Shown: positions 34,901 through 43,645 of the stretch, in pieces
How the letters are laid out: every line of letters starts with the position of its first letter
How positions within the stretch are numbered: position 1 is the first letter of the stretch
Assembly (NCBI GenBank): GCA_051879315.1
Contig: JBJELW010000060.1
Coordinates: forward strand, 8,407 to 72,406
Direction: 5' to 3'
From: Roseburia_C sp051879315
GTDB taxonomy: Bacteria > Bacillota > Clostridia > Lachnospirales > Lachnospiraceae
Length of the DNA: 64,000 nucleotides
Notes under the pieces: model-generated
Seen by the model: the letters and a program-made list of their open reading frames with translations, nothing else
The model's database searches: none
What the model was told of the DNA's origin: nothing
Position numbers and translations under genes: made by a program

Positions 34901-36278
34901 ATTCTCCCACATCCACACCGGTGGATTTCTGTTCTTCTTCTCCCTCTGCGTCCTTCGGCTGGAATATTATGGTGCCATCCGGCTTTCCTTTATCATAAAC
35001 AAAGGTGTACTTTACAATCTCACTGTCTGTATAAGATTCACCAAAATAGCTTTCTTCGCTATCCTTGATTTTCAACTGCACATACAGATAACGGGTATTT
35101 CCGGCCATATTTTTTCCGGCCAGGGCAATGTCCAGTCCCTCATCCTCTGCCGCCACCGTCTTCCACTGTTGTTTTAATACTTCTTCCTCAGAATAATCCG
35201 TGGATGACAGGAAATAACTGAATTCACATTCTCTCGTGTCATTCACTGTCTTAGCTTCCTCCGGAAGCTGCAGTGTTACGCTGGCATCTTTGAAAACAGA
35301 ATATTTCTCACTCTGCAAGCAGGTTATGGTCTGGCCGGATGCGTCTTTTGTGGTCACCTTCGGTGCAGCGATAGCAGTTTTCTTCTGAACCGGATAGTAA
35401 TTGACTGAAATCAACGGTGCAGCGATGGTATCATCACTAAGGGGAGGACCTGTAATCCAATCGCCAGATTCACTGAAACTAAGTTGAATGAAATATGTCA
35501 AATTTGTTTGTTCAATGTCCCATCGGATTAAGAGAATCGTCTGGTTCATCGCACCATCTTCCGGTATGACGATCCCTTTGTCAGCCTCATACCGCTTGGC
35601 TCCCATCTCCCCCATGAAATCGTTCCACAACTCGTTAATTCTCGCCGGATCATTGTCCCATGCTTTGGTTGACTGATTCTTCACCATCTGTATCCTTTTT
35701 TGGTTTTCTTCGATTGCTATCCCTTTCGTTTCCAAATAACTCATAAACTTGTTCCAGAGTTCAGCTTGCGTCAGTGTTTGTGCTTCGGGTTCTCCGTCCA
35801 GTATCAGATAAAAAGTATCCCGATAATCCGTACTTTGTGCCGTATTATTTTCAAGATTACCTTTAAAATATCCAGTGAGAATTTCACCAGGGTCTTCCCA
35901 TGTTTTAACGGAAATACCTTGAGAAGCTTCATAACTAGCCTGGGGATCCCAATCCGTAACAGTGATTACATCACCGGGCTTACAGAAGTAATCTTCCGTT
36001 ACCGTTGCGGATACAGACCAGTCATCGGATGTAATCCGATATCCGTCTCCCGGTGCCGGTAAGCTTAATGTACCACGCACCTGATCATCGCACGTAAGTT
36101 TATCCGTCACTCCCATCACATCATAGCTGTCACTTTGTGCCAGGGATGTGCTTCTTCCCGCAGACACAGCGCCCATATATGCCACAGAACCCAGCACCAG
36201 AAGAAACACTGCTATTCCCGTAATATAAAGATATTTTTTTCTGTTGTATTTACGTTTTTTCTTTTTCAAATGGCGCAT
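31947..36278 (-). CDS. Giant surface protein B with chitobiase/Fn3-like repeats
   Basis: About 1443 residues from the ATG giving MRHLKKKKRKYNRKKYLYI; a longer frame overlaps the preceding gene, but the start chosen has an AAGGAAGAG site and gives a basic n-region with a hydrophobic anchor (ITGIAVFLLVLGSVAYMG). At least eight copies of an IYYTTDGSxP motif define chitobiase C-terminal/Fn3-associated beta modules. A shared C-terminal domain (EIGLPIPSEYENALIYVVHV, ETRRSGG) precedes a TM (LWIYILIGVGVLAVLGAGIG) and a short basic tail. No LPxTG. It is paralogous to the 2440-aa protein 13 bases upstream. Membrane-tethered at both ends, it would form an extended outside stalk or loop. Confidence 0.8.
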   Translation of the reverse strand: MRHLKKKKRKYNRKKYLYITGIAVFLLVLGSVAYMGAVSAGRSTSLAQSDSYDVMGVTDKLTCDDQVRGTLSLPAPGDGYRITSDDWSVSATVTEDYFCKPGDVITVTDWDPQASYEASQGISVKTWEDPGEILTGYFKGNLENNTAQSTDYRDTFYLILDGEPEAQTLTQAELWNKFMSYLETKGIAIEENQKRIQMVKNQSTKAWDNDPARINELWNDFMGEMGAKRYEADKGIVIPEDGAMNQTILLIRWDIEQTNLTYFIQLSFSESGDWITGPPLSDDTIAAPLISVNYYPVQKKTAIAAPKVTTKDASGQTITCLQSEKYSVFKDASVTLQLPEEAKTVNDTRECEFSYFLSSTDYSEEEVLKQQWKTVAAEDEGLDIALAGKNMAGNTRYLYVQLKIKDSEESYFGESYTDSEIVKYTFVYDKGKPDGTIIFQPKDAEGEEEQKSTGVDVGEFTELVWEPGTDAQAAIFYTTDGSIPKFQYFTGDETVTLGALEEKAAEESGNICFVTDASETSNYLKVNGFWYECSKSVQLFAEGDAIPVGKECRAENRIQVEALAVVSGKEIGDYKRLSLPLVLKKTVQNPGTDVATSEDAPTELVMGAAVNFSCLETGSEIFYTTNGSAPVVSTEKQADGTVITVPGNNSTKKVSDGESVTITEEIASYGSNLTFMVKAVCYEDGYRTMNDSEVVKFIYYIGEQDPVTPVGAIPVTDAANPAILGAGRKIALHCDTPGATIYYTIDGTEPVRYEDGTLAGNTYEYNAAEGITMPTQTDSLFTITAIAYKEGMATSEIARFVYKYPSAISSPYATPGSGTVSENTQVFLKSSSEDAVIYYEIAYDGETPKDPTEASSAFEETNPIVITKETKIKAIAVKDGTKSSVSEFSYTIANKLTVPEPSLRSGSVVARGSTVTLTADSEATIYYTTDGSNPADPANTNVNIGNTVFLDGASGSVVTIRTYAAKTGYSNSEIGNYSYTISYYENAIFADKENGTVVKNGDKITLNTDVTGADIYYTLDGSMPNVLSNKGNVVTINGASGSTVVLKAIAVVPGSSGYAAAATYTYTITDKLKAPQSNVPSGAIFTEEGEVTLTAEKGNIYYTTDGSVPNENSKMYQGAIRITSGTTIKAIAISEDADASDVSTFVYQMAGQVADVEASEESGQLDIDTEVILTCDTNGATIYYTTNGTDPDPDNTSVLNVYTGPITISRPVTLKAIAVKSGMQASNVLTVGYTVKEAVVVEEEETVEEEEKQWDNESGRLQSRRTFEESDTGPSFTDILLKNSAYGVVLASDFEVIPEDVQLNVNKVQADATSENLVKQNLGQKYSVVSCYDITLTRNGEEIQPEGTIEIGLPIPSEYENALIYVVHVSEDGTMEIQETRRSGGMAYAKVSHLSQYSIVAPVTEEEKESRLWIYILIGVGVLAVLGAGIGFIVYRHQRYYDI

Positions 36279-36291
36279 AGCATCTCTTCCT

Positions 36292-39200
36292 TTACTGTTT
36301 CGTTCTGCGATATTTTCTGCGTCTGATTCTCTGCACAAAGATAAATCCAATTCCCGTTATGGCGATAATTCCTGCCACACCTGCCACAATGACTGTGACA
36401 TTCAGCTGAAATCCTCTCTGGTCCGGCTGGGAAACTCCTGCCACACCATACACACTGAAATGATTGGTATATGCATACAGCATATTCCCTGAACGTCTGG
36501 TTTCACAGGTACGCACATTTCCATCTCCGTCCACATAGATAATGGTCAGCACTGCATCCTCATACTCCTTGGGAACAGGAATACCGATTTCCACATCCCC
36601 GGAAGGCTGTACACTGGCCCCGTTACTATACAGTCTCATATCATACAGCTGTAATATCTCATACTCGTCTCCCAATAATGCCCGGAGATTTGCTTCCATG
36701 GTTGTACTGCAGGCAGCATCCCTGGATACCAGCTTCGTATTCTCCGGAAAGACATCTTCCGCTGCGGCCACACAGGTACAAAATTCATCTTCTGTCAGAA
36801 TTACTCCCTTAATGGAGACACCTTCTGTACTTTCTTCCCGGCGGGATTCTAAGCCGGTTGCATCTGTTTCCTGTAAGGCATTGGCAGCTGCCTCTTTCTC
36901 CGCCTCTATTTTGGCTTCCTCTGCCGGAACCGTATCCACCTCGTATGTATAGGAAGACACCTTGCTCAATAGCAAGCCCTCCTTATATGCCACAGCCTGA
37001 ATGGTCACCGTTCGGTTTACAATAATTCCTTCTCCGTCATACTTCAACAAACTATCCAAATTATTCAAAGTCGGCACTGTTCCATCTGTGGAGTAATAAA
37101 TCTGGGCGCCGCCGGTCTGACAGGACAGCAACACCTTTGTTCCCGGTTCCACCACCTTGCTCTCAAGGGATGCCCGGGGCTGGGCTGCCCGTCCGGCTGC
37201 CTGATAGGAGAAGCTGGCAACGTCACTCTTGTCTCCGGTGTCGGTAATTGCTATAGCTTTCAAAGTCATGGTTTTATTTACCGTGATCGGTTCCTTATAC
37301 AGGCTGGAATTTGCAGTAGGGGTCGTCCCGTCAGTGGTGTAATAAATATTTCCCTGTGGAGCTGACAGACTCACGGATATTGCGGAACTTAGTGTTCCTC
37401 CTGTGTGGGATGCGGTGGGTGCTGCAATTCCCTGCTTCATCTTATAAGTAAAGATTGCAGTGGTGCTTCCCGCATCATCCACCGTAAGTCCCTTTGGCAC
37501 AGCCACTGCCTTCACCGTCACTAAGGAACCGGGGCTCTGATTCAAGGTCACCGTTGTCCCGGTGGAACTTCCACTGGTAGGAGATGTGCCATCCACCGTA
37601 TAGTAAATCACTGCATCCGACACATCAGAAATCAGGTTGACGGTGGTTCCTGTTGTCAGTTCCCCACCACTGGCCACATCACTGGTTACTCCGCCCTGAT
37701 ACTGACTGATCTGATAAGTAAAGGTTGCCACATCACTGGTGGAGCTTCCCTTCATCCTGGTGCATGCCTTCACAGTGATCACACTACCATAATCCCCATC
37801 CAGCAACAGCGAATTTCCCGATACTGCATTAGTATTCGTCACATCCGACGGATCACTTCCATCTGTGGTATAGTAAATGGATCCTCCCTCAGCGGACAAT
37901 GTAAGGCTGGTACTTCTGGATACAATGCTTCCGCTCTTCAAGGATGCCTCCGGCACGCCCAGCTTCGCTGAAGCCACATAGCTAAAGGTCACCACATCGC
38001 TCTTGACTCCATCCAAAACAGCCATGGCCTTAATGGTGGTATCCTGATCAATGACAAAGGGATGTGCACTGTCAAATACCGCACTTCCCAAGGTGGGATT
38101 GGCCGGGACATTCCCTCCATACGCCACCTCATAATAAATGACTGCTCCCTTGGTGGCATCCTTCAATTCCACCGTTGTACCCAATTCCACCGTACCGGAT
38201 ACCGGAGTGGCATAAGGAGATGAAACTCCATCCGGAAAACTGTATCTCAGCTCAACCACATCACTGGTAAGCATTCCCGGTTTCACCGCCAGGGCACGTA
38301 TGGTAAAATATCCATCTCCCTGCTCCGGCATCACAATTCCCTTGGTGGCATCATATAAGGTGCCATTATTTACGGTTATGGTTGCATCTGCCTCTGTACT
38401 GCTCAATGTGACACTGGGGTTACTGCCATCCGTGGTATAGTAGATGGCTGCTCCCGTGGTACCCGTACTCAGCAATATTTTCTCCCCCGGTGACAATTTT
38501 GTAGGATTTGTCTCATCGGTGGATGGTATGGAAGTAGGCTTTTCCACCTGATCAGGTGGAATAATCCTATAAATATAGTATCCGATGCTACTGGGGTTCG
38601 TCATCAATTCCCCACTGGCATTTCTCTTTACCGCCACAATCTTCACGATGAAAGAGTTATTGTAATTACCCGTTACTTTGATTCCCTCTGCCGGATCATA
38701 CTTTTTGGTAGCTCCTTTTTCTTCTATGCCCGGGTTGGAATTGTTGGTGGTATAGTACATCTCTGCATCTGCCGTCAAGGTATTGAAGTACAGACTATCC
38801 CCTACCAAAACTGTGGTTGGATTTGTCTCACTGGTGGACAATACTGCAATGGGTGTCTCTGCCGCTGTCATGGGCAGTACATGATACACATAGTAAACCG
38901 TCTCGCTTGGTTCTTTTCCTGTCTGCTCATCCTCCTGCTTTTCCGCAAAATTGATCACGCCGATATAATAGTCCACCGTGGCATTGGTTTCGTTATTCAG
39001 ATAAATTCCGGACTCCGGGTCATAAACCTTTGCACCTGCAGACATCTGGTACCATATGCCGTTATTTCTGATGTAAAGGATATTGTTAATGGTTGTGCTG
39101 TCATTATCCCCTGCAGACTGATTCAGCCGGCTGACCATTGCCTCATTTCCCACAATGGTGGCACTGATCTGGCTTCCCTCAAAATTATTTCCCATACAGT

Positions 39201-42200
39201 ACAGAATTTTTCCATTTACCTGTGTTTCCAGATAAGCCACTGTCTTAGCCTCCACCTCGGATGCTGCCTGAATATTTTCTGTTCCGTCCATAATGGAAAT
39301 GGTATTGGGTGAAATTGTGGGAACCTCACTTTTTTCAGAGAATACATAGCTAAATTCCACAACCTGACTGCAGGCGTCTATATCTCCAACTTTTCCAAAT
39401 GCCTGTACATATATATATTTGTTATTAGTCTCTCCCCGCAGCAGCTGAATCTTGCTTCCAGCCGTATATACAGTAGTTTCCAAACCGGTCAGCGACTCTT
39501 CAGACATCTTACTATCCCTTATCAGATACCGCACCTGACGATTCTCCAGCCCTGTAGCAAAATTCGTCACATCTAAACTCAGCCACGTTCCATTCAGAAC
39601 TGCTGTGTCATCGGAAACAGAAGGCTCTATCCCATCCTCTTTCAAGCTAAATCGATATTCCCTCACAGCCGTATCACGTCCCTGTCTTGCCTTAAACAAA
39701 TACAGATAAATTTCCGTCACATCGTCCTCATAGGAAGGCACAGTGATGGAGCTGCCCTTCCCATAGGCACTGGCAGTATCTTTCCACTGATCCACAGTCT
39801 GCTGTAAATGATCCGGCATGGGGTCTTTCGAAAACAGATAATAGTAGGAATAGCTGCTATTTGTCTCACAGTTAAGCATCTGGATGCTCTGCTTTTCAAA
39901 AACATCTGCCCCTGTTTCCAATGCAGTATAAACCATATTCCTATCACTTGTATTCTGGTAATAAATTCCTGTCTGAAGGGTCTCCTTATAAAACTCCACC
40001 GGAGGTGCCGCAATACTGTCCGATGTGGCAGCCGGATAATACTTTCCGTCTATCTCCCAGAATCCCAAAAATACCGCATCCCCATCTTTGTCATCCGGGT
40101 ATGATATTTTTGCAGTCCAGCGATTATTGGTGCTACTATTTTCATCCCAGGTGGCCTCGGCCTCTGTTCCGCCACTTCCCGGTAACGTCAACGCTGACAG
40201 GCTGCTCACATTTCCCTGTTCTATAAAACTGTAATAATATTTTACCGTTGCCTCCTCCGGTATGTCTCCCTGAACTTCCAGCAGGTATTGCTTCGTACCC
40301 TCATCATAGTTGAAGCTCTCACCATATGTCAGCTGGCTATAATCCTTGTTATCCAGATAAACGGTGGGACAATTCTCAAGAATAGGGTTGCCATTCGTAT
40401 CTGTCGCATCATATTGTTTGAAATAATAGAATTTTCCATCTGCCGCATAGGTACTGCACACTTTCATATATCCGCTTTTTCCCATGGTCGGCTGAAGTCC
40501 GGCTGCTATGGTTTCCTTCTCGCCACTGGTAACACAGCCTTCCGTCAACGTGTCATCCTCCAACTGATCATGGTACAGATAATGGACGGTCAATTTGTTA
40601 AAAGCAGACTCTCCTTCCGGAAGTGTTGTTACAAACGTTCCGTTTGCGTCCATGGAATAGGTAAATTCAGGATTTTTCACCAGCCACGCCGGTACATAGA
40701 TGTCATCGTTCTCCTTGGTCTCATCTTTTTCCAGACACTTCCAGCCGGACATACTATCCCCATACTCATTGAATTTATCCAGACTCAGCTGGGCCAAACC
40801 AGTAACAAGATCCGGAGTCTCAGCGTTTACCAGACACTCCACTGCCTCTGCTATTCCTGTTCCCGTGAGCTTTCCTGATGTTCCATTGTCCACGATACAG
40901 GTGGTCAGAGATGTGGTTGCTACGGAACTACTGTCCTCTACGATACCGAAACAGCTTCCGGCATACCCCTTTGCACTGGCAATCCCGGTACTGCTATCCT
41001 TATCATCCGCACCTGGCAGCGTTATGCTTCCCATTCCCTGTATCAGGCAGTCCTTGATGTTTCCGCCACAGGCTCCGCCTGCCACTCCTCCGGCGTAAAT
41101 CTCTAATTTACCTTTTATCTTTTCCGTCCCTCCGGTTGTGACCTGGGCAGCTCCCGCTGTCAACGGGGCACTTTTCCCCTTACCGGTTGCGGATACTGTG
41201 CCCTGCTGTACCGCTCCGCTTATGGTTCCGCCATTCAGATATCCGGCAATACCGCCGGCATAGAGCTTTGCATTCGTAGCCTCTGCACTATAGCTGGTAT
41301 TGCTCAAGGTGAAAGATGTAATCTGGTCCAAAGATGTCGAATATTCCAAATCACCCGCTTTACTACAGGCAATCGAGTCCATTTTATAAAGTGTTTCTGT
41401 GATTCCATTTTCATCCACATCATTTGCGGTGTAATATACCGGAACATATTGTTCTTCTGGTGTCAAAACAAAATTGGTGGCAGTACCATTTTTGTATTTT
41501 GACAAATCATAATATTGGATTTCATTTATCGTTTCTAAGGAATATATGGAATTGGCTCCCACAACCGGATTAGCCATATCTGTATACAGTGGAACTTCCA
41601 CATCATAAAAACTATTATTGTGATAAGCATAAAGATACAAATACTTTGTCGCCATTTTTTCCTGTGTATTCACCTGCACACTGTATCCATTACTGAAAAC
41701 AGGGCTCGTTCCATCACCTGTTTGCCTCGGTTGTGCATAATTATAATAAATGGTACCGTCAACATCTAACTTATCATAAATAAAGTAAGTATTTGTCTCC
41801 TCTACAGTAGTGGGCGTACTTGTGTAGAGAGGAATTGTCAAATCCCAACCACCACTATCGGTACGTGCATACAAATAGTAATTCGTTCCGTCAAGATATT
41901 TAGTACAACTAACATTAACCGATTGTGACGTAGTTACATCCACTAATCCCGATAACCCTTCCAAACCACCATCGGAAATAATTGGACTACTCAAATCAAA
42001 CTGTAATCCATCGCTTGTTTTATTATACAATGGAACGTCAGCAACCAATACCCCAGACTCATTCCGTTTATACAATTCTACATACTTTCCTGAGGAATCT
42101 TGTCCATAAACGTAATAGTACGTTCCTGGTCCACCATACTGTGTCACAGAAACACCACCGGACAAGTTCCCACATGCAGGATAAAGCACTGCATGCTCCA

Positions 42201-43581
42201 TATCATATGTACCATCCGTGTAATAACACCAACCATTTTGATAATACACCTTTTGATACAAAGGTTTTGCCACATCAAATGCTCCGTTTGTCATTTCGTA
42301 AAGAGGCTTGGTCAGATCAGCGCCACTATTGGCATAAAGATAATATCTACTAGATAGATGCATCCATGTTAATGGAATGGTTGCATTTCCATCTGTAGCG
42401 GTAATATCACATGTAGAACCAGCGGGAAATACATGTGCGCTGGTTCCTTCGTCAGTGGGATTGCATAAGTCAAATTTCGTATTATTCGCTGTTTTATTAT
42501 AGAGGGGCTTCTCCAAATCGAATGTCCCGTCCCCTTTTTTCTGATACAGAGGATAGTATGCCCCAGTACTGCTATCCTTTGCATAGAGATAGCAGTAGCT
42601 ATCATGCACCTGAACAGGCTTTACCACCTGAGTGTCTGTTCCGCTATCTCCGGTCACATCCACCTTATACCACTGGGTCAAAGTGATGGTCTCCGTGCTG
42701 GAATACGTTTCAGTCTTCTTATAAGAATCATCGTTAGTGGTTGCCTTAATCTGACCTGCGCGAACCTTAACATCTTGAATGGTTCCCTTATTTTCTCCGC
42801 AGACAACGCCAAAGTGAACCTCTTTTCCGTTCTGTGTGGTGATTACATCTGCTTTTTGCACCCCCACATCTTCTGCCTGTATTTTGATATAAAATTCTTG
42901 TGTCTCGCCCGGATCGGTAAATACAATCTTTCCTGATGTTGGAGTAGTGTCAGTCACACTGTCATATCTTGCCGTCAACAGCATATTTTTGATGGTTGTC
43001 TCAAGTGCCGTCCTTTCATCACCCGTGGCATCCAGATCCAGCCAGGGCTCTGTGTATGGCTTCAGAGACACCTCTCCGCCTGACACCGTGGCTGCCACTG
43101 CGTTCTCATGCACATAATTTACATCTCCCACCTTCAGGAACAGATTCTTCACCGTTCCTGTTCCGGTCAGACTACCAAACAAAATACCCTCATTGATGAC
43201 AGTTTCTGTTCCGCTGGTAGTTTCGCTGCTAATCGTCACATCTCCATAGGTGATCATATGTCCGTTTCCATCCAATGTACCTGCAAAGGTTCCGGTGCTG
43301 GCTGCACTTACGGACTCCACTGTAATATCCTTTGTGAGCAAAAATGTCCTGTTCTGGGTTTCTGCCTCAGTTGCATTTCCCAATGCCTGCAGCTGAGCAG
43401 CGGTCTCCACCTGATAATTTCCCTGGTCATCCACGGCAAAGTTCACCTCATTGATTGTCTCACTTTGGCCCCGGACTCCAACACCCACCAGCAATGCGAT
43501 AGCCACTACACCAACTGCCACTGCTGCCGTGTATTTTTGAATTCGTTTTTTCGTTTTTAATCTACTTAATGTTTCTCTCAT
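36292..43581 (-). CDS. Giant surface protein A with GLUG-like, YYLYA and chitobiase/Fn3-like repeats
   Basis: About 2430 residues. The start with GGTGA seven bases upstream (MRETLSRLKTKKR) is preferred; an ATG 33 bases further up (43614) is possible. The N-terminal anchor AAVAVGVVAIALLVGVGV is followed by GLUG-like segments (GNGHMITYGD; GGIAGYLNGGTISGAV; GGVAGGACGGNI). Between about 330 and 730 lie about five repeats with YYLYA and PLY motifs. About seven IYYTTDGSxP chitobiase/Fn3-like modules fill 1600-2200, then the same C-terminal domain as its neighbour (EIGIPVPKEYEDAVLTIIYV, ETRRSGN), a TM and a basic tail (RRRKYRRTKQ). Likely exported, membrane-anchored and adhesive or target-recognising. 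Its presence inside an eCIS operon is unusual. Confidence 0.8.
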   Translation of the reverse strand: MRETLSRLKTKKRIQKYTAAVAVGVVAIALLVGVGVRGQSETINEVNFAVDDQGNYQVETAAQLQALGNATEAETQNRTFLLTKDITVESVSAASTGTFAGTLDGNGHMITYGDVTISSETTSGTETVINEGILFGSLTGTGTVKNLFLKVGDVNYVHENAVAATVSGGEVSLKPYTEPWLDLDATGDERTALETTIKNMLLTARYDSVTDTTPTSGKIVFTDPGETQEFYIKIQAEDVGVQKADVITTQNGKEVHFGVVCGENKGTIQDVKVRAGQIKATTNDDSYKKTETYSSTETITLTQWYKVDVTGDSGTDTQVVKPVQVHDSYCYLYAKDSSTGAYYPLYQKKGDGTFDLEKPLYNKTANNTKFDLCNPTDEGTSAHVFPAGSTCDITATDGNATIPLTWMHLSSRYYLYANSGADLTKPLYEMTNGAFDVAKPLYQKVYYQNGWCYYTDGTYDMEHAVLYPACGNLSGGVSVTQYGGPGTYYYVYGQDSSGKYVELYKRNESGVLVADVPLYNKTSDGLQFDLSSPIISDGGLEGLSGLVDVTTSQSVNVSCTKYLDGTNYYLYARTDSGGWDLTIPLYTSTPTTVEETNTYFIYDKLDVDGTIYYNYAQPRQTGDGTSPVFSNGYSVQVNTQEKMATKYLYLYAYHNNSFYDVEVPLYTDMANPVVGANSIYSLETINEIQYYDLSKYKNGTATNFVLTPEEQYVPVYYTANDVDENGITETLYKMDSIACSKAGDLEYSTSLDQITSFTLSNTSYSAEATNAKLYAGGIAGYLNGGTISGAVQQGTVSATGKGKSAPLTAGAAQVTTGGTEKIKGKLEIYAGGVAGGACGGNIKDCLIQGMGSITLPGADDKDSSTGIASAKGYAGSCFGIVEDSSSVATTSLTTCIVDNGTSGKLTGTGIAEAVECLVNAETPDLVTGLAQLSLDKFNEYGDSMSGWKCLEKDETKENDDIYVPAWLVKNPEFTYSMDANGTFVTTLPEGESAFNKLTVHYLYHDQLEDDTLTEGCVTSGEKETIAAGLQPTMGKSGYMKVCSTYAADGKFYYFKQYDATDTNGNPILENCPTVYLDNKDYSQLTYGESFNYDEGTKQYLLEVQGDIPEEATVKYYYSFIEQGNVSSLSALTLPGSGGTEAEATWDENSSTNNRWTAKISYPDDKDGDAVFLGFWEIDGKYYPAATSDSIAAPPVEFYKETLQTGIYYQNTSDRNMVYTALETGADVFEKQSIQMLNCETNSSYSYYYLFSKDPMPDHLQQTVDQWKDTASAYGKGSSITVPSYEDDVTEIYLYLFKARQGRDTAVREYRFSLKEDGIEPSVSDDTAVLNGTWLSLDVTNFATGLENRQVRYLIRDSKMSEESLTGLETTVYTAGSKIQLLRGETNNKYIYVQAFGKVGDIDACSQVVEFSYVFSEKSEVPTISPNTISIMDGTENIQAASEVEAKTVAYLETQVNGKILYCMGNNFEGSQISATIVGNEAMVSRLNQSAGDNDSTTINNILYIRNNGIWYQMSAGAKVYDPESGIYLNNETNATVDYYIGVINFAEKQEDEQTGKEPSETVYYVYHVLPMTAAETPIAVLSTSETNPTTVLVGDSLYFNTLTADAEMYYTTNNSNPGIEEKGATKKYDPAEGIKVTGNYNNSFIVKIVAVKRNASGELMTNPSSIGYYIYRIIPPDQVEKPTSIPSTDETNPTKLSPGEKILLSTGTTGAAIYYTTDGSNPSVTLSSTEADATITVNNGTLYDATKGIVMPEQGDGYFTIRALAVKPGMLTSDVVELRYSFPDGVSSPYATPVSGTVELGTTVELKDATKGAVIYYEVAYGGNVPANPTLGSAVFDSAHPFVIDQDTTIKAMAVLDGVKSDVVTFSYVASAKLGVPEASLKSGSIVSRSTSLTLSAEGGSIYYTTDGSDPSDVTNTNAVSGNSLLLDGDYGSVITVKACTRMKGSSTSDVATFTYQISQYQGGVTSDVASGGELTTGTTVNLISDVSDAVIYYTVDGTSPTSGSSTGTTVTLNQSPGSLVTVKAVAVPKGLTVDDAGSTTAIFTYKMKQGIAAPTASHTGGTLSSAISVSLSAPQGNIYYTTDGTTPTANSSLYKEPITVNKTMTLKAIAITDTGDKSDVASFSYQAAGRAAQPRASLESKVVEPGTKVLLSCQTGGAQIYYSTDGTVPTLNNLDSLLKYDGEGIIVNRTVTIQAVAYKEGLLLSKVSSYTYEVDTVPAEEAKIEAEKEAAANALQETDATGLESRREESTEGVSIKGVILTEDEFCTCVAAAEDVFPENTKLVSRDAACSTTMEANLRALLGDEYEILQLYDMRLYSNGASVQPSGDVEIGIPVPKEYEDAVLTIIYVDGDGNVRTCETRRSGNMLYAYTNHFSVYGVAGVSQPDQRGFQLNVTVIVAGVAGIIAITGIGFIFVQRIRRRKYRRTKQ

Positions 43582-43645
43582 AGACTTTTCACCAAGCTCT
43601 TTCCAAAAGTACATTACGGATGTCTCAAAACATCTCCTTTTTCAA

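Noticed and set aside
31947..36350. Longer start for the 1467-residue version of giant protein B
   Set aside because: It would overlap the end of giant protein A by about 60 bases and lacks a ribosome site; the ATG at 36278 has both a ribosome site and a signal-anchor beginning.
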